From: a bacterium
GTDB taxonomy: Bacteria > Orphanbacterota > Orphanbacteria > Orphanbacterales > Orphanbacteraceae
NCBI GenBank assembly: GCA_025782575.1
Contig: JALGYY010000028.1
Span: forward strand, 1-64,000
DNA length: 64,000 bases
Direction of reading: 5' to 3'
Within the stretch, counting starts at the first letter, position 1. Each line of letters opens with the position of its first letter. This document shows, one piece after another, positions 52,923 through 60,689 of this stretch. Below the pieces are notes generated by a model. That model had not been told where the DNA came from. It saw nothing but the letters and a program-made list of their open reading frames with translations, and ran no database searches. The position numbers were made by a program, and so were the translations under genes.

Positions 52923-55148
52923 TTATCGAGACAATCCGATTTTTTCGAGGAATAGCGGCCAGCGTGGGTCGGAATGTAGATTCGCGAGAAGAGGGTGCAC
53001 GGCCGTTAGCGGAACTCCCGCATCATGTAACTCGACAGATCTGTTCAGCCATTCGAACGCTTTGTCGTTTTCTTTTCGTGTCGAATAGACCGCGGCGAAC
53101 TGATACGCCCACTCATTTCCGGCTGTGAGCAGGATTTCAAGTGCGCGGTCCGCCTCTTCCGTGTTGCCAAGGAGGTGGTGTGCAATCGCAATCCCGCAAT
53201 CTCTGTATCCAGCAGACTCTTCTTTCTGTGCCATTGACAATGCTTCGTCGAGCTTTCCTTGAGACTGATAGATCCAGCTCAGGATCAGATGAGCGCTTGT
53301 AATGCCGGGGCTGAGTTCAAGGGCGTGCTGTATTGAGGAGGCAGCTTCATCGAGATGAGTCGCCCAATATGAGATTCTTCCACGGTGGAGAAACGCTTCC
53401 GGGTCGAGAGGGTCGAGCTCCGTCGCCCGCTTAGCCAAATCAATCGCTTCGTCAAAATTTCCCATGACGCCTTCATAGATGGCTACGCCGGTTAATATTC
53501 GACTGTTGTTCGGTGCTAGAGCCCGTGCTAGTCGAAAGGCAATCCCCGCTTCCTCGAACTGATATTCAATCGCGATATTGATCATGCCGAGAATGGTGTA
53601 CGCCTCCGCCAGTTCACTGTCGAGCTCCAGCGCCTGGTGGGCTGATTCTTTCGCCTGGCGGATTGCGGCGGCAACATCGGCATGGCCATAGAAGGACTGG
53701 TTCAAATGGGCCCGCGCCTTGCCCGCCCACGCGGGTGCATTGTTCTGATCCAGGGCGATTGCCTTGTCGTACAATTCCGCTGCGGCGGCAAGCCCCGACT
53801 TGCTCATCTGGTTGGCCCATTGATTGGCGCGGAGCACGAGAGCATAACTTTCAGGAACGCTTGTCTGAACTGATGCCGATTTTCCGAGCAAAGTGACGTT
53901 CATGGCGGCCGCCACCGCCTGGGCGATATCGTCCTGTACGGCAAAGATATCTTCCAGCACGCGATCATACGTTTCCGACCAGAGATGAAAGCCATCATCT
54001 GTATTGACAAGCTGAGCGGTAATACGGAGGCGGTTCCCCGCTTTCCGAACACTCCCTTCCAACAGAGTGCCGACACCCAGCTTCTTCCCGATCTCGCGCA
54101 AATCCTCCTGCTTTCCCTTGAACGCAAACGAGGAGGTGCGTCCCGTGACTTTCAGTTCCGGATTCCGGGCGAGGACGTTCAGTAGTTCTTCGGTCAGGCC
54201 GTCGGCGAAGTACTCGTTTTCAGGGTCCGCGCTCATGTTCGTAAATGGGAGAACGGCGATGGATGGCTGTGATGCTGATCCCGCGCCGGCGGACTTGCGC
54301 CCCGCCTGCCGGAGGTCGGCGATCAGATCAGCCGCCGATTGGTAACGCTCTTCCGGTTGCTTCGAAAGGCACTTGGATACAATACGCTGGAGCTCGGAAG
54401 GAACATCGGCTTTGTATCGCGCCAAGGGTTCCGGTTCGTCCGAGGTGATGGCATGCAATGTCGCGGGGATGTTATCACGTTGGAACGGTGTGCGTCCGCA
54501 GATCAGCTCGTAGAGGACAGCGCCGAGTGAGAAAAGGTCTGATCGATGATCGGCTTCGATACCTTGCGCCTGTTCGGGCGACATGTAGGGGGCGGTACCG
54601 AGAGTGGATCCCGCCTGGGTGAGCATCTCGCCCCCTTGAACGGCCGCGAGTCCAAAGTCCAGAATGACAGGGCGGAACTCGCTATCGACCATGATGTTCG
54701 CCGACTTGATATCACGATGAACAATGCCCTCCGCGTGAGCATGAGCGAGACCCTCCGCGATCTGCACGGTGAGACCGATGATCTTGGGGATGGGGAGAGG
54801 CTCTTCGTTGCAATAGTGCCGGAGCGTTCGTCCCTCGACATATCGCATGGCAATAAATGGCCGGTCATTATGTTCGCTCACATCGTAGATGGTGACGATA
54901 TGGGGATGGTGGAGGCGGGCCGCGGCTTGTGCTTCGCGTCTGAATCGGGCGCGAATGTCTTTGTCGGCAGCCATGTGGGCGGGCAGGAACTTGAGTGCTA
55001 CCTGGCGACCTAGCCTGGAGTCTTCCGCCAGATAGACCTCGCCCATTCCCCCGGCGCCGATTTTGCGGACGATCCGATAGTGGGAAACTTCGGTTCCCGG
55101 GGAGAGTACGGTGTGGCTTATTGTTTTGTCGTTGTCGTCTTCTGTCAT
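52923..55148 (-). CDS. Eukaryotic-type Ser/Thr protein kinase with TolB-like and TPR modules
   Basis: 741 aa. The kinase domain has K-I-G-A-G-G-M-G-E-V-Y-L near 29-40, V-A-L-K-F-L, H-R-D-I-K-S-A-N and D-F-G-L-A, then P-Y-M-S-P-E-Q. After about 290 residues comes a FlgO/TolB-like segment (I-A-V-L-P-F-T-N-M-S-A-D-P, L-L-E-G-S-V-R-K-A-G-N-R-L-R-I-T-A-Q-L) as in many adenylate-cyclase/kinase receptor fusions. The rest is a row of TPR units (A-x3-G-R-I-S-Y-W-A, A-L-E-L-S-P-G). No membrane helix is visible, unlike the kinase at 36127. It follows the lipoprotein gene by 13 bases. Upstream signal unknown; likely a cytosolic regulator. Confidence 0.9.
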   Translation of the reverse strand: MTEDDNDKTISHTVLSPGTEVSHYRIVRKIGAGGMGEVYLAEDSRLGRQVALKFLPAHMAADKDIRARFRREAQAAARLHHPHIVTIYDVSEHNDRPFIAMRYVEGRTLRHYCNEEPLPIPKIIGLTVQIAEGLAHAHAEGIVHRDIKSANIMVDSEFRPVILDFGLAAVQGGEMLTQAGSTLGTAPYMSPEQAQGIEADHRSDLFSLGAVLYELICGRTPFQRDNIPATLHAITSDEPEPLARYKADVPSELQRIVSKCLSKQPEERYQSAADLIADLRQAGRKSAGAGSASQPSIAVLPFTNMSADPENEYFADGLTEELLNVLARNPELKVTGRTSSFAFKGKQEDLREIGKKLGVGTLLEGSVRKAGNRLRITAQLVNTDDGFHLWSETYDRVLEDIFAVQDDIAQAVAAAMNVTLLGKSASVQTSVPESYALVLRANQWANQMSKSGLAAAAELYDKAIALDQNNAPAWAGKARAHLNQSFYGHADVAAAIRQAKESAHQALELDSELAEAYTILGMINIAIEYQFEEAGIAFRLARALAPNNSRILTGVAIYEGVMGNFDEAIDLAKRATELDPLDPEAFLHRGRISYWATHLDEAASSIQHALELSPGITSAHLILSWIYQSQGKLDEALSMAQKEESAGYRDCGIAIAHHLLGNTEEADRALEILLTAGNEWAYQFAAVYSTRKENDKAFEWLNRSVELHDAGVPLTAVHPLLANLHSDPRWPLFLEKIGLSR

Positions 55149-55161
55149 GGTTTCAGTTCGC

Positions 55162-55992
55162 TCACAGCCCCAGGCTGAATTGGAGTGTTCGAGCGAGCCC
55201 GTCGAGCTCCCCGGCCACGTTGTTCCGATTCCCGCTCACGTGCCAGATGTCGGGAATTCCTCGTCCGCCGGCTCTCGATGTGAACTTTCGAAACTGGTCG
55301 AGTGTGGCGATCGCGTTGTCATCTGCGCCGGACTCGTAGTTGCGCCTGGCGGTTTCCAGCCGGCTGTCCAGTTCGGCAAACACTTCGGCGGAGATTGCCG
55401 CCTTAGCAGACTCGAACGCAGCAATGAGCAGAGTAAATTTTTGCTCCACCACACTATTGATCGGTCTCAGATCGGATGCGACTACGAACTCGGAGAAAGA
55501 TCCGCCTGATCCATGAACACGGAAACTTCCCGGTTCAATTGCCTCTGTGATGCCGGAGAAAGCGCCCCCATCCGCCGCCTTGAACAGCCGGTAGGGAGAG
55601 TGGGAACTGTATTCCAGATTTTCGGTCACCAGTTCGAGGGACCACAGGCCTTTAAACGAGAGGAAATCCGATTTCGGGTTTATCCCGATCAGTACGGGAA
55701 ACCTTGAGGGGAGAAAAACACCGGCGGGTAGACGGTTGATCTTGGCGAGGTCGCCCGGGTCGATCAGTTCCGCCGTTATGTCGAGGCTCTGCCCGTCTAG
55801 CGTTACGGAGGGTTGGTCGATGGAGACCGTCAATGTGGCCGACACGCCCCCCCCGGGGGTCAGTTCAACGGTGTAGTCTCCCTCTACTCCGGGATCAACG
55901 ACTGCATCCTGGTCGTCGTCATCACCGCACCCCAGAATCAAGATCCCGGCGACCGACAATAGTCCGAGCCGCCACAACGATAATGATCTCAA
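55162..55992 (-). CDS. Lipoprotein upstream of Ser/Thr kinase
   Basis: 276 aa from a TTG at 55992 (no other good start fits the signal). The lipoprotein signal is L-W-R-L-G-L-L-S-V-A-G-I-L-I-L-G-C, with the Cys at residue 22. The mature N-terminus is acidic (D-D-D-D-Q-D). The rest is a mixed beta domain, then a helical region (L-L-I-A-A-F-E-S-A-K-A-A-I-S-A-E-V). No family recognised. The kinase gene starts 13 bases after its stop, so the two are in one transcript and the lipoprotein may be a periplasmic partner. Confidence 0.7.
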   Translation of the reverse strand: MRSLSLWRLGLLSVAGILILGCGDDDDQDAVVDPGVEGDYTVELTPGGGVSATLTVSIDQPSVTLDGQSLDITAELIDPGDLAKINRLPAGVFLPSRFPVLIGINPKSDFLSFKGLWSLELVTENLEYSSHSPYRLFKAADGGAFSGITEAIEPGSFRVHGSGGSFSEFVVASDLRPINSVVEQKFTLLIAAFESAKAAISAEVFAELDSRLETARRNYESGADDNAIATLDQFRKFTSRAGGRGIPDIWHVSGNRNNVAGELDGLARTLQFSLGL

Positions 55993-56030
55993 AGGATTCT
56001 CACTTGCAAGCTCCCGCAGGCCTTTGGGCT

Positions 56031-56055
56031 GAATTAAGTATTGTGTCCCCGGAAT
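56031..56055 (+). repeat. REP element copy 8
   Basis: GAATTAAGTATTGTGTCCCC followed by GGAAT, identical to copy 7 over its length. It lies in the divergent region between the lipoprotein gene and the glycan operon. Confidence 0.9.
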
Positions 56056-56258
56056 AGAGAAAGCACATCAGGTGTTAGTATAGTGTGAATTTACCATAAG
56101 TCCTCTTCGATAGCCCGTCCGGGCTCTTTAACGCCTCTTTTCGGCCCAAATCTCACAAATGAACCTAACCTTCGACAATCTATCTAAGGGAAAACCCAAA
56201 TCCGGCCGATTCTTGGAGAGGATGAGTATCGGTACGCTTGTTGAAAGGCGATTCAGCC

Positions 56259-57185
56259 ATGATCTGGGAAAAGCTTGGCCGTGTATTCGAGGCACCTGCA
56301 GGTCTTCCCTGGTGGAAGAGCCATTGTATGGCGCCGTCCGCCGTACTGATCAACGACGATGCGATTCGGGTTTTTGTTGGTGGATGGGACGAGATGGGAA
56401 TCTCGAGGATCGGTTATGTCGACCTGGATGCCGGCAACCCGCTCAACGTACTCGGCCATTCGGAGCAGTACGTTCTGGGTCTCGGCGACCCGGGCATGTT
56501 CGATGATAACGGTGTCTTTCCGGGGCATGCATCTATCATAGGAGGTCGCGTCTACCTCTATTACACCGGCTTTCAGCAACAGACGAAGATCCCGTTTACC
56601 AATTTCGGCGGGCTTGCGATTTCGGACCCGGGCAATCCGGATCGATTCGAGAGGGTGAGCCGCACACCGGTACTCGACAGGTCGGACGAAGGGACATGCG
56701 TCCGATCGGGCCAGACCGTGATGCAGGAAGATGGCATATGGAAGACATGGTATTCGGCAGGAACGGAATGGGAAGAAGTAGGGGGCAAGCCGAGACAGAC
56801 GTATGACGTCTATTACACAGAGTCGAATGACGGGACCTCTTTCCCGCGTAAGGGGGAACTCTGTTTGCGGCGCGACAGCTCGATCGAACATGGCCTCGGC
56901 CGGCCGCAGGTGATCCGGGTGAACGGCGGTTACGCCATGTTTTATACACGGCGCATTCTCGACATGAAATACACGATCGGCTACGCGGTCTCAGCCGATG
57001 GAAAGCAGTGGGACCGGAGGGAAAATGAGATCGGAATCGAGCACTCGCAAAGCGGCTGGGATTCGGAAATGGTCTATTTCCCCAGCGTGCTGGCGGTCGG
57101 CGGTGACCACTATCTCTTCTACACGGGCAATAACTTCGGCGAAACCGGATTCGGCGTCGCACGGCTCCGGAGCTGGGACTCATGA
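56259..57185 (+). CDS. Five-bladed beta-propeller glycosidase-like protein (GH43-type fold)
   Basis: 308 aa from the ATG at 56259 (AAGG upstream). Repeated strand motifs (I-R-V-F-V-G-G-W-D, V-Y-L-Y-Y-T-G-F, W-K-T-W-Y-S-A-G, Y-A-M-F-Y-T-R-R, H-Y-L-F-Y-T-G-N-N) with W/Y-Y-T-G turns are typical of GH43/62/32/68-like propellers. Acidic residues at blade positions (G-V-F-P-G-H-A, Y-Y-T-E-S-N-D) could be catalytic or structural. No signal peptide is visible, so it may act in the cytoplasm. It overlaps the FemAB gene by four bases, the first pair in a row of overlapping or close genes. The actual sugar bond is unknown. Confidence 0.65.
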   Translation: MIWEKLGRVFEAPAGLPWWKSHCMAPSAVLINDDAIRVFVGGWDEMGISRIGYVDLDAGNPLNVLGHSEQYVLGLGDPGMFDDNGVFPGHASIIGGRVYLYYTGFQQQTKIPFTNFGGLAISDPGNPDRFERVSRTPVLDRSDEGTCVRSGQTVMQEDGIWKTWYSAGTEWEEVGGKPRQTYDVYYTESNDGTSFPRKGELCLRRDSSIEHGLGRPQVIRVNGGYAMFYTRRILDMKYTIGYAVSADGKQWDRRENEIGIEHSQSGWDSEMVYFPSVLAVGGDHYLFYTGNNFGETGFGVARLRSWDS

Positions 57186-58114
57186 TCCGGTTTGAGCGAT
57201 ACACACCCGAGCGAGAGGATGAATGGAACAGCTTCGTCAGTGAAAGCCTGAACGGGACGTTCCTCTTTCATCGGAATTACATGGACTACCATGCCGACCG
57301 TTTCGAGGATTGTTCTCTCATGGTCATGCGGAGGGGGAAACTGATTTCGCTTATCGCAGCGAATGTCGATAACGGAGTTTTTCATTCCCACGGCGGGTTG
57401 TCGTACGGCGGTTTCATTGTGGACAGGAAGATGGGCGCTTCCCGAATGATGGAAATGTTCGACGGTTTTCTGGAATACCTACAGGCCGGCGAGTTCAGCG
57501 AAGTGATCTACAAGCCGGTGCCGATCCTGTTTCATGGGTCGCCCTGTGAATTCGATCTCTATGCACTCTTCCGAAACGACTTCGATCTGTCGCGGCGCGA
57601 AATCTCGACACTCATCAACATACCGAACGCCCGTTTCAAACAGAACAGAAAGAGCGGCTATAACTTCGCAGTGAAGAACAACGTCAAGCTGATAGAGACA
57701 GACGATTACGACACCTTTATCGGGATTGCCAACGAGCGGCTCGAATCCAAATACGCAGTGCGCGCTGTGCACACGGCCGATGAACTCCGCCTGCTCAAAA
57801 CGGCGTTCCCCGAAAACATACGACTGTTCGGCGCATTCCGCGAGGGCAGGATGCTGGGCGGTTCTCTTCTCTATCTCATCAACAGAACGGTACACGCGCA
57901 GTATCTCTATTGTAATGACGAAGGTCGCGAATTCAGGGGGCTCGACTTCATGATCGTCAGCCTGCTCCGTGAGAATTACAGCTCCTACGACTGGTTCGAC
58001 TTCGGAAAATCGACGGAGGATGGCGGCCATTATCTCAATCAGGCGCTCATCAAGACGAAAGAGGAGTTCGGTGGAACATCGATCTGCTACGACACCTACA
58101 GCGCCTCGATCTGA
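57182..58114 (+). CDS. FemAB-like GNAT-fold acyltransferase
   Basis: 310 aa. L-N-G-T-F-L-F-H-R-N-Y-M-D-Y-H, G-K-L-I-S-L-I-A-A-N, G-L-S-Y-G-G-F-I-V and R-L-F-G-A-F-R-E-G-R-M-L-G-G-S-L are the marks of the FemAB/GNAT family found in bacterial glycan clusters, where it transfers an amino acid or acyl group to a sugar or peptide. The C-terminal W-F-D-F-G-K-S-T-E-D-G-G-H-Y-L-N motif is common to this subgroup. It overlaps both neighbours (ATGA with the propeller gene; about 44 bases with the methyltransferase gene). Confidence 0.8.
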   Translation: MIRFERYTPEREDEWNSFVSESLNGTFLFHRNYMDYHADRFEDCSLMVMRRGKLISLIAANVDNGVFHSHGGLSYGGFIVDRKMGASRMMEMFDGFLEYLQAGEFSEVIYKPVPILFHGSPCEFDLYALFRNDFDLSRREISTLINIPNARFKQNRKSGYNFAVKNNVKLIETDDYDTFIGIANERLESKYAVRAVHTADELRLLKTAFPENIRLFGAFREGRMLGGSLLYLINRTVHAQYLYCNDEGREFRGLDFMIVSLLRENYSSYDWFDFGKSTEDGGHYLNQALIKTKEEFGGTSICYDTYSASI

Positions 58115-58808
58115 CGAGGCGCCGATCGACCGGCTCTACACGAAGTTCTATTGCGGAAACGATCCCGCAAAGAGCTGGCCGGGCGAATACATTGTACGGA
58201 TCTTCCTCGGGAACTATCCGAGGCTCCGGCTTGACGGAGAGTACGCGGGGAAGTCGCTGCTCGACATGGGAATGGGAGACGGAAGAAATCTTCGCTTTCT
58301 GGCCGGTCTCGGATTCGAGGCACATGGTGTGGAAGTGACCGACTCGATCTGCCGCCAGGTAAAGGAGAGTTTCGATGGCGCCGGTCTTCCTGCGAACTTC
58401 CGGGCGGGGAAGAACGGCGATATTCCTTACGGGGATGAACGGTTCCACTATCTCGTCTCATGGAACAGCAGTCACTATCTTGGCGAAAATGCAGGCGCGG
58501 AAAGATACGGAGAGCATGTCGAAGAGTTTGCCCGTGTGCTGAAGCAAGGTGGGCGGCTCGTTCTGGCAGCACCGATGAACTCAAATTTTACATTTGAAGG
58601 GAGCGAGGCGGCTGGTCCGGGAGCTCGGCGGATTGTCAGCGATCCCTACGGAATCCGGGACGGTCAGGTTTTCAGGTGTTTTTCCGCCGCCGGCGATTTT
58701 CTGGCCGAGTTCGAAGGTCTCTTCAAGAATCTATCGTACGCGGCTCTGGTGGATGACTGTTTCGGCCAGAAGAATCACTATCATATTGTAGTCGGTGAGA
58801 AACGATGA
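58071..58808 (+). CDS. SAM-dependent methyltransferase
   Basis: 245 aa from the GTG at 58071 with GAGGAG upstream (the frame opens at 57969 inside the preceding gene). Motif I is L-L-D-M-G-M-G-D-G-R-N near 63-73, followed by the post-I block G-F-E-A-H-G-V-E-V-T. The later part G-G-R-L-V-L-A-A-P-M is motif III-like. Class I Rossmann methyltransferases like this are frequent in glycan clusters and modify a sugar or lipid carrier. The acceptor cannot be read from the sequence. Confidence 0.85.
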   Translation: MEHRSATTPTAPRSDEAPIDRLYTKFYCGNDPAKSWPGEYIVRIFLGNYPRLRLDGEYAGKSLLDMGMGDGRNLRFLAGLGFEAHGVEVTDSICRQVKESFDGAGLPANFRAGKNGDIPYGDERFHYLVSWNSSHYLGENAGAERYGEHVEEFARVLKQGGRLVLAAPMNSNFTFEGSEAAGPGARRIVSDPYGIRDGQVFRCFSAAGDFLAEFEGLFKNLSYAALVDDCFGQKNHYHIVVGEKR

Positions 58809-59278
58809 ACGTCAAGGGAACATTGGAGCGGCGGGGGGAGACTCGGGCGGGTGTGACCGGCCCCGAGGAGAAGAACGTTCCTCGCATCATCAAGCTTCCC
58901 AAGATACATGATCCTCGGGGCAATCTTACTTTTCTCGAGGGAGGGGACCACATCCCCTTTCGAGTGAAGCGGGCGTTCTGGGTTTACGACGTTCCGGGGG
59001 GCGAGACTCGCGGTGGCCACGCAAAACGGCGAATGGAAGAGTTCATCATCGCCCTTACCGGCAGTTTCGATGTGCTGGTCGACGATGGCGCAACGAAGGT
59101 GACTTACACACTGAACCGGTCATACTACGGGCTATACGTTCCCAATCTTGTCTGGCGGGAGACGCTCAATTTCTCAACGAATTCGGTGGCGCTCTTCCTT
59201 GCATCGAGACCGTACGAGCCGGAAGATTACATCTATCATTACGAAGACTATCTGAGGGAAAAACGTGAAGAGCAGTGA
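58805..59278 (+). CDS. FdtA/QdtA-type sugar isomerase-like cupin (first copy)
   Basis: 157 aa, ATG overlapping the preceding stop (ATGA). The cupin core F-W-V-Y-D-V-P-G-G-E-T-R-G-G-H-A-K-R is typical of FdtA/QdtA (WxcM-like) TDP-4-keto-6-deoxyglucose isomerases. In the family the two histidines of G-G-H-A-H are needed for catalysis; this copy has H-A-K, so the second is lost. The following strands (S-F-D-V-L-V-D-D-G) are normal. It may be inactive, structural or specific to another substrate. It overlaps the second copy by 14 bases. Confidence 0.85.
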   Translation: MNVKGTLERRGETRAGVTGPEEKNVPRIIKLPKIHDPRGNLTFLEGGDHIPFRVKRAFWVYDVPGGETRGGHAKRRMEEFIIALTGSFDVLVDDGATKVTYTLNRSYYGLYVPNLVWRETLNFSTNSVALFLASRPYEPEDYIYHYEDYLREKREEQ

Positions 59279-59708
59279 AACAAGTCTGGGTGATTGCCGG
59301 ATCATCGAGCTCCCTAAAACAGAAAACGTGAAGGGAAACCTGACCGCGGTACACGGTTCCGGGGAAATACCGTTTGACGTGAAGAGGGTGTATTACCTTT
59401 ATGATGTGCCTGGAGGCGAAACGCGCGGCGGCCATGCGCATAAGGACCTTCGGCAATTGATCGTCTGTGTTTCCGGGAGCTTTGATGTGCTGCTGGACGA
59501 CGGTGCAGCCCGGCGCACATTCAGTCTGAATCGGCCCTGGCAGGGTCTCTATATTCCGCGGATGATCTGGCGTGAAATCGTCAATTTTTCGACCGGCGGA
59601 ATCTGCCTGTCGCTCGCATCACTCTCCTATGATCGGGATGAGTATCTTTACGAGTATGATGAGTTCCGAGCGTTGAAGCGGGGTCTCGGTCTGGCGGAGG
59701 CGCGATGA
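59265..59708 (+). CDS. FdtA/QdtA-type sugar 3,4-ketoisomerase (second copy)
   Basis: 147 aa. Y-Y-L-Y-D-V-P-G-G-E-T-R-G-G-H-A-H-K has both histidines expected of FdtA/QdtA active sites, and S-F-D-V-L-L-D-D-G, L-Y-I-P-R-M-I-W-R-E complete the cupin. These enzymes isomerise TDP-4-keto-6-deoxyglucose to the 3-keto sugar, a step towards N-acylated 3-amino-6-deoxy sugars of surface glycans. With the aberrant first copy it forms a tandem duplication with divergence. Confidence 0.88.
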   Translation: MKSSETSLGDCRIIELPKTENVKGNLTAVHGSGEIPFDVKRVYYLYDVPGGETRGGHAHKDLRQLIVCVSGSFDVLLDDGAARRTFSLNRPWQGLYIPRMIWREIVNFSTGGICLSLASLSYDRDEYLYEYDEFRALKRGLGLAEAR

Positions 59709-60688
59709 CCGGGCGCGGCGATTCGGGTCTCCCTCTCGTGTCCGTGTTCTGTCCGACCTACAATCACCAGAACTACGTTCAAGAGACTCTCGAAAGCGTT
59801 CTCGCGCAGGATTATCGGAATCTCGAACTGATCGTGATCGATGACGCCTCGACAGACGGAACCGCCGATGTGGCGGAGACGGTCGCCTCGACCGATCCTG
59901 CACGGGTTCGGTTCAATCGAGGCAAGACCAATCGAGGCACGGCCGCCCGTTGGAACGAAATGCTCGACATGGTTTCCGGAGAGTTTCTGGTGGCCATCGG
60001 TTCCGATGATATTCTGCCGCCCGGAGCAATCCGGAAGCGGGTCGAGTATCTGCTCGATCATGAGAAGGTCGACTTTTTGCTTACCGGTTTCGACGTGCTT
60101 ACGGCGGATGACCGGCTCTTGCGGGGGCGCGACAAACTGGAGGTGGTTCCGCAGTTCGCGAAGTATTATGAGCCGGGTGCTTTCGACCGACTCTACTCTG
60201 AGCTGCTCGAAGGGAATTTCGTTCATCCCGGCGCTGCATGCTATCGACTCGCCACTCTACCGTCACCGGTTATGTCGCTCGATGAGAACTGTCCCAACCT
60301 GCATGACTACGGTCAAATGCTGGCAATTGCCGGCGACTACACAGTGGCCTATCTCGAAGAATCTACTTACGTCTACCGGTGGCACGAGCGGAATCTTTCG
60401 GCGGCACCCGGAAAAGATCTGCTTTCCGTTTCGGCGGAGATGAGCCTCATTCTCTCGAAGCAGCTGCTAAGAAAACAGACGCCCATCGATCGGATCAGGA
60501 CGCTTAAGACTCTATATGACAGCTTGTACGGCTTGAAACTGGAGGGGGCGGAACGGGGGAGCGCAGCTGCAAAAATCCTTATGAGTCGCGGTCAATTCGT
60601 TGAAGCAGAAGAGTATTGGCAGGCTCTCTTGGAGCTCGATCCGAACAACGTCGATGCAATGAACCATCTCTCCGCGATTGCACGCTGA
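59705..60688 (+). CDS. GT2-family glycosyltransferase
   Basis: 327 aa. P-L-V-S-V-F-C-P-T-Y-N-H near 10-21, I-V-I-D-D-A-S-T-D-G-T near 43-53 and G-S-D-D-I-L-P near 98-104 form the nucleotide-sugar and D-x-D sites of GT-A family 2 transferases. The C-terminal region adds about 80 residues including a TPR-like pair near the end. The ATG overlaps the cupin stop by four bases (ATGA). It is the last gene of the plus-strand glycan operon and converges with the molybdoenzyme-desulfurase fusion. Confidence 0.92.
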   Translation: MTGRGDSGLPLVSVFCPTYNHQNYVQETLESVLAQDYRNLELIVIDDASTDGTADVAETVASTDPARVRFNRGKTNRGTAARWNEMLDMVSGEFLVAIGSDDILPPGAIRKRVEYLLDHEKVDFLLTGFDVLTADDRLLRGRDKLEVVPQFAKYYEPGAFDRLYSELLEGNFVHPGAACYRLATLPSPVMSLDENCPNLHDYGQMLAIAGDYTVAYLEESTYVYRWHERNLSAAPGKDLLSVSAEMSLILSKQLLRKQTPIDRIRTLKTLYDSLYGLKLEGAERGSAAAKILMSRGQFVEAEEYWQALLELDPNNVDAMNHLSAIAR

Positions 60689-60689
60689 T

